Shown here one piece after another: positions 16,292 through 24,903 of a DNA stretch of 64,000 bases. The notes under the pieces were generated by a model. That model saw nothing but the letters and a program-made list of their open reading frames with translations, did not search any database and was not told where the DNA came from. The position numbers and the translations under genes were made by a program. The stretch is from [Clostridium] clostridioforme AGR2157 (GTDB lineage Bacteria > Bacillota > Clostridia > Lachnospirales > Lachnospiraceae). The stretch is taken from positions 1 through 64,000 of the forward strand of contig NZ_AUJR01000012.1 of the NCBI RefSeq assembly GCF_000424325.1, in the 5' to 3' direction. The stretch's first letter is position 1. Every line of letters starts with the position of its first letter.

Positions 16292-17564
16292 CCTTTGTAT
16301 CTTCCATCTGAAATTTCAATTTATCAAGTGCAATACTGGCGTCTACTAGTTGAGAAAGCATCTCGGTTGGGTCCTCTGTCACATTCTTAAATCTACACCC
16401 CGATTCAGATATTTCAGACAAATAGTAGGTACACTTATCGTCCCTTTCATACTTCTCAGCATAATACTGCAATGCCTCCACAAAATGCGGACTATGGGTT
16501 GTAAGTATTATGGTAAGCTCAAATACTTTCTGCAAAAGTACGATAATCTCCGCATAACGAAGCTGCCAATCCGGATGTAAATGAATTTCCGGCTCATCTA
16601 AAATAAGTACATCCTTCTGTTTCAGGCTTCCATTTTCCAATAAGGTTTTTATTATTACAAACGATTTCAACCCTGTGGACAGGTTATTTATATTCAACCT
16701 CTCACCAATTTCACGCTCCTTATAATAATAGGAATGGCTCTCATCCATTAAAAGGGTTCCCGATGATATCTGGTTGATTTTCTGCAGTACCTCCTGTACT
16801 TTATCTTCAATCAGCTCCAGCTGTACAATATCCTCAACCACATCAGACTTTCTTTGCAGTTTTTTAATTGTATTCCTTTCCGTTTCATCCGTTCTAATCT
16901 GAATAGTATTCAAAGAATCCAGTACAAAAGGATTATCCAGATAGACTGCCTCGTTCAATATATTCACTTGCTGCCGCAACTCAGTACAATTGTTATTTGA
17001 AAATATAATCGAAATAGTCTTATTGCCAATTACCGCATCAATCGCAGCACTGGCTGATGGCTGATAAATATTATTTATCTCCGAATAAAAAATACGATTG
17101 AAATAAGCTGACACTACCGATTTTGTCAATCTCTCTATCGGCAAATGTCTGATCCTGTCAATTTCACCATTAATGTCCTCTAAAGTTTCATCTTCGTTTG
17201 TTTTTTTATCTTTTAACATACCAGCAAATTCTTTGAGGATTTGTTGCTGTTCTTCCTCCGAATCCAGTATGGCAAGTTCTTCCGCATAGCGTATCATCCG
17301 GTTATGAAATCTGGAAGCCGAACCAAAATACCCATCACTTTGCATTGATATATCTTCCATTTTTCTCTTCAATACTTGATATATTAAATCCCGTTTCTGC
17401 TTTACGATTTTTTCTTCTAAGTTTACCAATGAATTAAACAACGAAAATACAATCTTGCCAATCGTACTTTTTCCTGTATTATTATTACCCGCAATGATAG
17501 TGATTCCATTTAACTCCAGGTCCGCTTCTTCTATTTTGGCAACATTCCTAATTCTTAATTTCAT
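16284..17564 (-). CDS. AAA family ATPase (OLD/RecF-like), possible defence protein
   Basis: A 426-residue ABC/SMC-type ATPase. Walker A is GNNNTGKSTIGK (around residues 25-36). A long helical insert follows, then the signature-like INNLSTGLKSFVIIKTLL, Walker B LILDEPEIHLHPDWQ and the switch His in LTTHSPHF. There is no TOPRIM nuclease domain after it, unlike classical OLD proteins. The start at 17564 has AAGGAG six bases upstream. The gene is clearly more AT-rich than the flanking sugar genes, suggesting transfer. Such stand-alone ATPases with a small partner are frequent in phage-defence and toxin-like modules; that role is inference. Confidence 0.7.
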   Translation of the reverse strand: MKLRIRNVAKIEEADLELNGITIIAGNNNTGKSTIGKIVFSLFNSLVNLEEKIVKQKRDLIYQVLKRKMEDISMQSDGYFGSASRFHNRMIRYAEELAILDSEEEQQQILKEFAGMLKDKKTNEDETLEDINGEIDRIRHLPIERLTKSVVSAYFNRIFYSEINNIYQPSASAAIDAVIGNKTISIIFSNNNCTELRQQVNILNEAVYLDNPFVLDSLNTIQIRTDETERNTIKKLQRKSDVVEDIVQLELIEDKVQEVLQKINQISSGTLLMDESHSYYYKEREIGERLNINNLSTGLKSFVIIKTLLENGSLKQKDVLILDEPEIHLHPDWQLRYAEIIVLLQKVFELTIILTTHSPHFVEALQYYAEKYERDDKCTYYLSEISESGCRFKNVTEDPTEMLSQLVDASIALDKLKFQMEDTKDE

Positions 17565-17668
17565 CTCAATCTCCTTGAACGGCGCTGTCATTTTGTTTAC
17601 AAATTAGTATAACAAAAGGCAGACACTTTGAAAAGCCTTTCATGTACAATGTTTACTACAATATGTTC

Positions 17669-17707
17669 AAAAAAAGCTTTCCTCCCCCTGCCAAAGGTTC
17701 GGAAAGC
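17669..17707 (-). terminator. Terminator after the beta-glucuronidase operon
   Basis: On the minus strand GCTTTCC (17707-17701) pairs with GGAAAGC (17682-17676), followed by a run of seven Ts. It lies about 10 bases after the glucuronidase stop. Confidence 0.65.
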
Positions 17708-17715
17708 CTTTCCTT

Positions 17716-19518
17716 TTATTTATATCCAAAATTCGGAATCCCATTCCACCTGCGTCTGAGGCCATGGGCTGCCAGCTTGGGAGTACGCTCCCTGGTAAAG
17801 ATTCCCTTGCGGTTGCCGCCCACACGCATGGGCCCCTGTACCGTTACAAAATCAGCGAAATTCCATATATGTTCTCCTATGAAGAAGGGACGTTTATCAT
17901 TCTCACAGTTAATCCGCTCATAGTACTGGTCCTGGTATTCCTCACTGAACATTCCCGGCACCATCTGATGGATGCCCGCCACTGCGTCGGCCCCGTATTC
18001 CGTCAGCATAACAGGCTTTTCCTGTTCCGCCCAGAAATCCAGTTCCATGTTCCATCCATTACAGGCAGCATCCAGGTCGCCGCCCAGGTTATACCAGCCA
18101 TAGTAGCGGTTCAGGCATACCACGTCCATGGTCCTGGTGGTGATATCCTTTGTGTAGTCATTCTGGCAGCACACCAGCGTCACAGGACGGTCCTGCGGGT
18201 CCTCCCTGTGGGCCAGCTCATAGAGGGGATGCCAGTAGTCATATGCCTCCTGGGGATAGTGCTCCAGATCCGGCTCATTTCCCAGGCTCCACATCACCAC
18301 GCAGGGGTGGTTCTTGTCCCTCTTAATCAGGTCCTTTATAACCTGCTCATGGTGTTCCCTGGTGCCGCAGGCATAGGGATTTCCATTTCCGCCCATGTTC
18401 AGTCCCACCGCAGTTGTCTCGTCAATTATCACGATTCCTTCCCGGTCGCACAGGTCGTACATCTCCTCCGCATATGGGTAATGGCTGGTGCGGAAGGAAT
18501 TGGCTCCCAGCCAGTGAATCAGGTTCACGTCCTTTACATCCAGACAGAGGTCCAATCCCCTTCCCCGGAAAAAGGAGTCCTCATGCTTTCCGAATCCCTT
18601 GAAATAAAAAGGCTTTCCGTTGAGCAGGAACTGTTTTCCCTTTACCTCCACAGTACGCAGGCCAAAGTGCTGTTCATACATATCCGCTCCATCTTTCCCT
18701 GTCAGGGTGACGCGGGCAGTATACAGGTAGGGTGTTCCCGGCCATGGTTCCCACAGGCGTGGCTCCCGGATGGTCATGGTTCCTTTGCGCCCATGGGACC
18801 GTGCGGCCACATTTCCCTCCCGGTCAAGGACCTGAACTTCCACATCTCCCTGTCCGTCTGTCTCTATCTCATATTCCACGTTTCCCTCCAGGTCAGGCAC
18901 CAGAGTAATGTCTTTAATGAACTGCAGGGGCGTGGTATAGAGATACACGGGCCTGAAAATGCCTGCATAGTTGAAAAAGTCAAAGTTAGGGCGGTTCTGC
19001 AGCTTCTGCTCCCGCTTGGCCTGCTCCACGCTTGGAATGCCCGCATTGTCAGAACCGAAAAACGCTGTCTCTGTGGGGTCATTTCCGGCAGGCAGGGTGG
19101 AATGGTCCAGCCGGTTATCCACTGCCACGGTGAGAAGCAGGCTGCTTCCAGGCTCTGCCAAATCCGTTATCTCTGCCTCAAAGGGCAGAAATCCGCCCTT
19201 ATGGGTACAGAGCAGGGTATCCCCCAGCCACACCATGGCACTGTGGGCCACCGCGCCGAACCGCAGCCACAGTCTCTGCCCCTTAAGCAGAATGGGCACG
19301 GTAAGCGTCCTCTGATAATAGGCCCACCCATAATGGTCCCTGTATTCCATTACATCCTTCTGGTCATTGTAGCTGGCCGGCACCGCCACAGGCTCCCCGT
19401 CTCTTAAGACTCCAGGCATGGGGGCCTGTGCCGCCGAAGTCTCCTGGTCCAGCTTAAAATTCCATATTCCTCCCAGTTCAACGGCCATGCGGCTTTCATT
19501 CTGTCTCACGCTTAACAT
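17716..19518 (-). CDS. uidA: Beta-glucuronidase (GH2)
   Basis: A 600-residue GH2 enzyme: N-terminal jelly roll, immunoglobulin-like domain, then TIM barrel. The acid/base Glu lies in MWSLGNEPD and the nucleophile in VMLTEYGADA. The glucuronidase-specific NxK motif, which contacts the substrate carboxylate, is present as GGNRKGIF. Between TAVGLN and IKDL there are 19 residues, about 14 fewer than in E. coli GUS as I recall it, so it should have a shortened active-site loop (small or no loop 1). No signal peptide: it acts on imported sugars. Last gene of the ABC/GH88/lyase operon. Confidence 0.9.
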   Translation of the reverse strand: MLSVRQNESRMAVELGGIWNFKLDQETSAAQAPMPGVLRDGEPVAVPASYNDQKDVMEYRDHYGWAYYQRTLTVPILLKGQRLWLRFGAVAHSAMVWLGDTLLCTHKGGFLPFEAEITDLAEPGSSLLLTVAVDNRLDHSTLPAGNDPTETAFFGSDNAGIPSVEQAKREQKLQNRPNFDFFNYAGIFRPVYLYTTPLQFIKDITLVPDLEGNVEYEIETDGQGDVEVQVLDREGNVAARSHGRKGTMTIREPRLWEPWPGTPYLYTARVTLTGKDGADMYEQHFGLRTVEVKGKQFLLNGKPFYFKGFGKHEDSFFRGRGLDLCLDVKDVNLIHWLGANSFRTSHYPYAEEMYDLCDREGIVIIDETTAVGLNMGGNGNPYACGTREHHEQVIKDLIKRDKNHPCVVMWSLGNEPDLEHYPQEAYDYWHPLYELAHREDPQDRPVTLVCCQNDYTKDITTRTMDVVCLNRYYGWYNLGGDLDAACNGWNMELDFWAEQEKPVMLTEYGADAVAGIHQMVPGMFSEEYQDQYYERINCENDKRPFFIGEHIWNFADFVTVQGPMRVGGNRKGIFTRERTPKLAAHGLRRRWNGIPNFGYK

Positions 19519-19535
19519 GGTGATATCCTCCTTAT

Positions 19536-21662
19536 CTAATAATCCAGGACTGTTCCGGCCAATGTTTCCCTGGTCCGGTCAAATACGATTATGGTTCCAA
19601 ATCCCATACAGCCCTCTGCCTCCACCATATCCGTAGGGGAATTCACCTCCTGGTGGCAGATTACAGCCACATAATCCCGTCCATTGCCTTTCAGTCTCAC
19701 TGCTTCCGCCATGGAATCCGGATATGTGATCCCCTTAAGAGCAGACTTTACAGGCACCTTTTCCACCTCGCAGGGCCTGTAGCCATCCCCGGGACCGCCC
19801 TGGATGACCGTCAGAAGGGAGGAAAATCCCTTCCTGTCCGCCTTCACCGTGATACAGTCCCTGTCCACGGCCCTGTTATAATCCCTGGCAATACGGCTGG
19901 CTCCTTTTTCTGCCTCCAGCCCGCTTCCCAGAAAGGAAAACAGCGCACGGGTATGACTGGTCCAAAACTCTGCTTCCAGAGACGGCCCTGTTCCTGCTCC
20001 TGTTTCCGCCGTGTCCGCAGCAGTCCGGCCCTGCCCGCGTTTATCCGCTGCCCGCAGCGTAACCCGGCCTTTTTCACTGAAATGCCAGTACTGTCTGTAT
20101 TCGTGGCTTCCCCCTGTGTACAGCTCATCCGTCACAATATAGATATCAGGTTTGATATGGATAATCCTGCGGTTTACCGCCACTGCGTCTTCCCTGTCCA
20201 TGTATCCCAGGTGAGCGCCCTGTACCAGCTCGTATTGTTCCGTAAATCGGTGCTGCCGCTTCACGGGAGCGCAGAGCTTGGAGCACTCCCAGGAATCCCT
20301 GCAAACAGTAAAAAACCGGTTGTCCACAGTGATGGTATTGTGGGCCGTAGGGTCCTTAAAGGCGAAGCGGTCCGGTCCCGGCACATAGGTAAACCGGCCT
20401 GCGTCTGTCAGCACATCCTCCCCGCCTATAACCAGGTCCACATGGAGCTGGTCTGAATGTCCGTGTCCTGCCCCCATGGTCCCGCAGTGAAAGTGAAGCA
20501 GGTTTCCCTCCTCTCCCCATCCGTCCCTGAGGTAGTAATTTCCGCTGTCCTCCAGGGCGGCCGACTGAAACTTTGGCATGGCGGTTTCCATGTCCCGGTA
20601 TTCCTTTGCCGCCCGGATTCCCAGATCCCATGCCATGTCATACTCCAGGCAGGGCGATGCGCCAAATTTCAGTACCGGGTCGTGAAACAGCCATGCTGCT
20701 GCTGAAATGGTGTCCCGTATATCCGCATCATCGCTGTCGCCCATCAGGAACTGCCTGTGGTCCGGTTTTTTCCAGGCAAGATTGACATAGGCCATTTTCC
20801 TGACAGCGGACCGGATGGACTCCGGCACATGGATATGGTTTCTCTGAGCCAGAACCAGCACATCCTCGTAGCAGTGCAGCACCTCATTGTGGTAAGAGGG
20901 CGACTGTTCCCACTGTACCCCGTCCCCCATAATCTGAATTCTTGCCTCCATCTCCAGATGGGAAAGGGCAGTGTCCACATACCGTTTCCTCAGTGCGTCA
21001 TCCGGCATGGCAACGCCTATTTCAAAGAGACCATGGTTTTCAATGACACCCCAGTTGCTTATGTAGCGGTATGGGGAATGCATGCGGATAATGTACTCGG
21101 CATGCTGAATCAGGCACTTATAAAACGCGTCCATTACCTGGTCTGTCAGCGCCTGGCTGTCCTTAAAATACCAGATGGCCTTGACCCAGAACTCCCCTCT
21201 GAAACCAGCCTCCAGGATTCTCCATGTGGTATTTTCCGTCTCCGGCGTCAGCGTCTGTGTGCCGATCCAGTCCATAAGCAGGTTCACAAACGTTCCGGCG
21301 TACTTCTCGTCCCCGGTCATCTGGTAAGCCTGACCTAAGCAGATAAAGAACCTGTGACGGTTAAACTGGAAAATGAATTCCTTGTCATCCCCTGGCATAT
21401 ACCCCCAGTCAATCCTTCCCTCCGGAAATTCCACCGGCACCCAGGTTCTCTCCAGGTCCTGTTTTAAGTCAAAGAGAAACGAGTTCCGGCACACCTGGTC
21501 TGCCACCCTGAGGATGTGGCTGCATTCTCCGGGCCATTCCCTCATGCAGTAATCCGCTATGGCAGCCGGGTCATCCATGAACATGGTCCCCTGTTTTCTG
21601 TCAAAAAATATCTGTTTCGTCATCTGTGTCATTCCAATCTGAGCCATTTCAATCTGAGTCAT
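19536..21662 (-). CDS. Heparinase II/III-like polysaccharide lyase, cytoplasmic
   Basis: A 708-residue protein with the two-part architecture of heparinase II/III-like lyases: an N-terminal alpha/alpha toroid (residues about 60-340; NWGVIENHGLFEIGVAMPDD, QWEQSPSYHNEVLHCYEDVL) and a C-terminal beta-sandwich (GTMGAGHGHSDQLHVDLVIGG, DAGRFTYV, AHNTITVDN). The Asn, His and Tyr residues in these motifs match catalytic positions of the fold. No signal peptide. The first 17 codons are a 15-bp tandem repeat with several Met codons, so the exact start is uncertain. With GH88 and GUS next to it, the likely substrate is an imported uronic-acid oligosaccharide such as a glycosaminoglycan fragment; specificity cannot be read from sequence. 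Confidence 0.75.
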   Translation of the reverse strand: MTQIEMAQIGMTQMTKQIFFDRKQGTMFMDDPAAIADYCMREWPGECSHILRVADQVCRNSFLFDLKQDLERTWVPVEFPEGRIDWGYMPGDDKEFIFQFNRHRFFICLGQAYQMTGDEKYAGTFVNLLMDWIGTQTLTPETENTTWRILEAGFRGEFWVKAIWYFKDSQALTDQVMDAFYKCLIQHAEYIIRMHSPYRYISNWGVIENHGLFEIGVAMPDDALRKRYVDTALSHLEMEARIQIMGDGVQWEQSPSYHNEVLHCYEDVLVLAQRNHIHVPESIRSAVRKMAYVNLAWKKPDHRQFLMGDSDDADIRDTISAAAWLFHDPVLKFGASPCLEYDMAWDLGIRAAKEYRDMETAMPKFQSAALEDSGNYYLRDGWGEEGNLLHFHCGTMGAGHGHSDQLHVDLVIGGEDVLTDAGRFTYVPGPDRFAFKDPTAHNTITVDNRFFTVCRDSWECSKLCAPVKRQHRFTEQYELVQGAHLGYMDREDAVAVNRRIIHIKPDIYIVTDELYTGGSHEYRQYWHFSEKGRVTLRAADKRGQGRTAADTAETGAGTGPSLEAEFWTSHTRALFSFLGSGLEAEKGASRIARDYNRAVDRDCITVKADRKGFSSLLTVIQGGPGDGYRPCEVEKVPVKSALKGITYPDSMAEAVRLKGNGRDYVAVICHQEVNSPTDMVEAEGCMGFGTIIVFDRTRETLAGTVLDY

Positions 21663-21669
21663 TTCATAT
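21625..21669 (-). repeat. 15-bp tandem repeat at the lyase start codon
   Basis: Three imperfect 15-base units (21625-21639, 21640-21654, 21655-21669) share a core TGAGYCATTTCAATC on the plus strand. Within the gene they encode MTQIE-MAQIG-MTQM, placing a Met codon in each unit, so copy number changes would move the N-terminus without a frameshift. Confidence 0.75.
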
Positions 21670-21690
21670 ACCTCTCTTGCCGCGCCGGAT

Positions 21691-22878
21691 TTACCAGTAG
21701 GGATTCCAGTCCCTGCATATCCTGGTCAGGGCCTCCATGTAGAAATAATCCCCCCACAGATTGCACTCATCCACCCCATAGTGATTGCAGGTATTGTAGG
21801 GCGAATGATTGGAGTAGGTGCTGTGGAGCACAAGGCCGTTGGACTTGCTGTAATCCTTCACGGCATAATTGTCGGCCAGGGATTTCATCAGCCTTCTTGC
21901 CATACCAGTGTATCTGGCCCCCTCGCCCGGCTCCATGTAACGCGCCATCTCCAGGAGACCGCAGGCCGCAATGGAGGCGGCCGAGGAATCCCTTGGCTCC
22001 TCATCCCCATCCCCAAATTCCAAATCCCAGAACGGTACCAGGTCCTTTGGAAGGCGCCTGAAAAAATAATCTGTCACGCCTTTGAACAGATTGACGTAAG
22101 ACGGTTCCCTGGTATACCTGTATCCAATGGCCGTACCGTAGATACCCCAGGCCTGGCCTCTGGCCCAGGCAGAGCCGTCCCTGTAGCCCTGGCAGGTGGC
22201 GCCATGGTCCGGCTCCCCTGTTTCCCTGTTAAAGAAGAAGGTGTGCCAGGTGGAAAAATCCGGGCGGATTACATTGGCCAGGGCCGTGCGGATATGGGCC
22301 TGGGCTATATCCCTGTATACGGACTTCCCTGTCTCCTCACATGCCCAGTAAAGAAGGGGCAGGTTCAAAAGACAGTCAATTATCAGCCTGTAATTGTCCG
22401 GGGCATTTAAAGGACCCCAGGCCTGGATGAACTGCCCCCGTTCATGGAACCGGGTGGTCAGCTGGTCAGCCGCCTTGACGGCAGCCTCCCTTCCCACGCT
22501 GCTGCCTGTCAGTTTATAACCGGCCACACAGGAGGGCGAGTACATGAAGCCCAGATCATGTGTCTCCACATCCGTCTTTTCATTGATTCGCTTCAGGAAG
22601 CTTTCCATCTGAATATCACCGGCAGCGCGCAGACGGCTGTCCCTGGTGTATTCGTATGCCAGCCATATCTCGCCGGTCCAGAATCCGGGCGTCCAGTCCA
22701 CATTGTCCGCGGGCGGATAAAATCCGTTCTCGCTGTAGGCCCGGGGGAACCGGCTTGTAAACTGGGGCAATACCCGAAGCACCTGCCCGGTTGCCGCTTC
22801 GAGCGCCTCCCTGGCCTCTCCTTCCGTTATCTCTGGCATATCAGCCAATCTGTCCATATCAATCCATTTTTTCATCAT
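21691..22878 (-). CDS. GH88 unsaturated glucuronyl hydrolase
   Basis: A 395-residue (alpha/alpha)6 hydrolase that removes the 4,5-unsaturated uronic acid from lyase products by enol-ether hydration. GFWTGEIWLAYEYT, HDLGFMYSPSCVAGYKLTG (first catalytic Asp) and NYRLIIDCLLNLPLLYWA (second Asp) match the UGL family, as do WARGQAWGIYG and CNLWGDYFYMEALTR. No signal peptide. It follows the second permease gene after two bases and precedes the lyase gene, so lyase products can be processed in the same compartment. Confidence 0.92.
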   Translation of the reverse strand: MMKKWIDMDRLADMPEITEGEAREALEAATGQVLRVLPQFTSRFPRAYSENGFYPPADNVDWTPGFWTGEIWLAYEYTRDSRLRAAGDIQMESFLKRINEKTDVETHDLGFMYSPSCVAGYKLTGSSVGREAAVKAADQLTTRFHERGQFIQAWGPLNAPDNYRLIIDCLLNLPLLYWACEETGKSVYRDIAQAHIRTALANVIRPDFSTWHTFFFNRETGEPDHGATCQGYRDGSAWARGQAWGIYGTAIGYRYTREPSYVNLFKGVTDYFFRRLPKDLVPFWDLEFGDGDEEPRDSSAASIAACGLLEMARYMEPGEGARYTGMARRLMKSLADNYAVKDYSKSNGLVLHSTYSNHSPYNTCNHYGVDECNLWGDYFYMEALTRICRDWNPYW

Positions 22879-22880
22879 GT

Positions 22881-23717
22881 CTACCCCTTCACGCCGGTGG
22901 CTGCCACGCCTTCCACAAAATACTTCTGAAGTGAAAGGAACACAATCAGCACAGGAATCAGGCTCAGGACAGATGCGGCCATGATTAATCCGTACTCAGA
23001 ACCAAACTGGCTGATGAACATGCGCAGTCCCAGCTGCAATGTCTTTTTTGACTCCGTTGTCAGGTAAATGAGCGGTCCAAGGAAATCATTCCATGTATTT
23101 ACAAAGGTAAATATGGTGAGCGTGGAAAGGGCCGGTTTCGACAACGGCAGCATAATTTTGCTCCAGATGCGGTATTCGCTCATACCGTCGATTCTGGCCG
23201 CCTCACACAGTTCCGTGGGGATTCCCTCATAAAACTGCTTCATCATGAACACGCCAAAAGCCGAAAACGCCTGCAGAAAAATGATGGACAAATGGGTATC
23301 TGCCAGTCCCATGGAACGCATCATCATGAACTGGGGAACCATGTATACCTGCCACGGCACCGCGATGGTGGCAATGTAGGCCATAAACAGCAGGTCCTTT
23401 CCCTTAAAGCTCAGCTTGGCAAAGGCATACGCGGCAAAGCTGCTGGTAAGAAGCTGTAAGAAGGTGACAATCAGAGTCAGCTTCACAGTGTTAAGCACAA
23501 ATTTCCCCAGGGGTATCCTGGTCCAGATGTCCAGATAATTCTGCCATCTGGGGTTGGTGGGAATCCACTGGATGGGAAAGATGAATACGTCCTTATCCAG
23601 TTTAAAGGAAGCTGAAAGCATCCACACAAAGGGCACCAGCATGATAAGGGCCATGGCTGTCAGCACGATGTAGAGAACCACCTTAAATATCTTTGATTTT
23701 GTATTCTGAACTTTCAT
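22881..23717 (-). CDS. Sugar ABC transporter permease (MalG/CUT1 type)
   Basis: A 278-residue permease with six membrane helices and the cytoplasmic EAA loop EAARIDGMSEYRIWSKIMLPLSKPAL, which docks on the ATPase. It pairs with the 23732-24805 permease. GGAGG precedes its ATG. No ATP-binding gene exists in this operon, as is common for Firmicutes CUT1 systems that share one MsmK-like ATPase. Confidence 0.93.
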   Translation of the reverse strand: MKVQNTKSKIFKVVLYIVLTAMALIMLVPFVWMLSASFKLDKDVFIFPIQWIPTNPRWQNYLDIWTRIPLGKFVLNTVKLTLIVTFLQLLTSSFAAYAFAKLSFKGKDLLFMAYIATIAVPWQVYMVPQFMMMRSMGLADTHLSIIFLQAFSAFGVFMMKQFYEGIPTELCEAARIDGMSEYRIWSKIMLPLSKPALSTLTIFTFVNTWNDFLGPLIYLTTESKKTLQLGLRMFISQFGSEYGLIMAASVLSLIPVLIVFLSLQKYFVEGVAATGVKG

Positions 23718-23731
23718 TCCGGCTCTCCTCC

Positions 23732-24805
23732 CTAATTCGCATATTTTTTCTCACCGCGGAACTGGACCAGAGTGATGGCCAGAACGATGAGGAACAGCAC
23801 CATGGCAACCGCGCTGGCATATCCCAGATTCCAGTTGCGGAACGCCTCTTCGTAGATATGGTACACCAGGACAATGGCGGATTCGTTCAGCACCCCGGTG
23901 TTGCCTCCTGCCAGCATATACACGATGTCATACACCTTGAAGCAGTTGATGGTCAGTATGATGGTCACGAAAAATGTGGTGGGCCGAAGCTGCGGCCAGG
24001 TTATGTAGCAAAACCTCTGCCATACATTGGCTCCGTCCAGGCTGCATGCCTCATAGAGCTCTGCGTTGATGCCCTGAAGCCCGGCCAGATAAATGACCAT
24101 ATAGTAGCCCATGTTCTTCCACACTGAAAAGGTGATGACCGTAAACATGACCCAGTCCTTGCCCGCCGACCATTTGGGGAGGGATTTGGCGGCAACGCCC
24201 AGGTTGTATAAAATCATGTTCACAGGGCCGCTTTTTGCCGGGGAAAACAGCATGTTCCAGACAGCTGCCACCGCAACCAGCGACGCCACGTAGGGGAAAA
24301 AGCTCACGGTGCGGAAGAAATTCCTTCCCCTTATTTTCTGGTTCAGGACCACGGCCAGCCCCAGAGCGACGGCCAGGGTCAGGGGAACCGTGGCCACGCA
24401 ATAGATAATTGTATTTCTAAGAGATGCCAGAAAACGCGTATTTCCAATCATCTTGGCGAAATTATCAGGTCCCGCAAACTGGATGGGACTGTTCCCGTCC
24501 CACTGCAGAAAAGCCAGCACAAAGGCAAATATAACAGGTCCCAGGGTAAATACCGCAAAGCCTATGAAATTAGGCGCTATGAAGGAATAGGCCACAAAAT
24601 TCCTCTTGGTCTGGCGGCTGAACCGCTCTCCTGTCTTGGCCTGCCTGATTTTATCCTCTGTCTTTTCTATTTTTTTAATCAGCTTTTTCTTTTGCCGCGA
24701 ATCCTTTTCCCGCTGTACCTTAAGCTCCAGTTCTTCCAGCTGCGGTCTCAGGACAGCCAGTTTCCTTTCGGCCTCTGACGGGTCGGTTGTTGTTACCTTG
24801 GCCAT
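23732..24805 (-). CDS. Sugar ABC transporter permease (UgpA/CUT1 type), with coiled-coil N-terminus
   Basis: A 357-residue permease. The C-terminal 280 residues are a standard MalF/UgpA-like domain with EAA loop EACSLDGANVWQRFCYITWPQLRP. The first 75 residues are an unusual charged coiled coil (LAVLRPQLEELELKVQRE and following Lys-rich repeats) before the first membrane helix. GGAGG precedes ATG. Typical family members lack this tail; it may sit on the cytoplasmic side, but its role is unknown. Confidence 0.9.
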   Translation of the reverse strand: MAKVTTTDPSEAERKLAVLRPQLEELELKVQREKDSRQKKKLIKKIEKTEDKIRQAKTGERFSRQTKRNFVAYSFIAPNFIGFAVFTLGPVIFAFVLAFLQWDGNSPIQFAGPDNFAKMIGNTRFLASLRNTIIYCVATVPLTLAVALGLAVVLNQKIRGRNFFRTVSFFPYVASLVAVAAVWNMLFSPAKSGPVNMILYNLGVAAKSLPKWSAGKDWVMFTVITFSVWKNMGYYMVIYLAGLQGINAELYEACSLDGANVWQRFCYITWPQLRPTTFFVTIILTINCFKVYDIVYMLAGGNTGVLNESAIVLVYHIYEEAFRNWNLGYASAVAMVLFLIVLAITLVQFRGEKKYAN

Positions 24806-24903
24806 ATCGCTCCTCCATTCCTCATGTTCTTCTTTCTTTAAATGAGGCAGACGGTTGATGTCCCGTCTGCCTCTTGGTGAATCCTGTCTGATGTGATATG
24901 GGC

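Noticed and set aside
17764-19407. 547-residue plus-strand ORF opposite the glucuronidase
   Set aside because: It lies wholly antisense to a clear GH2 gene, has no ribosome site and shows no domain pattern; it is a by-product of the GC-rich codon pattern.
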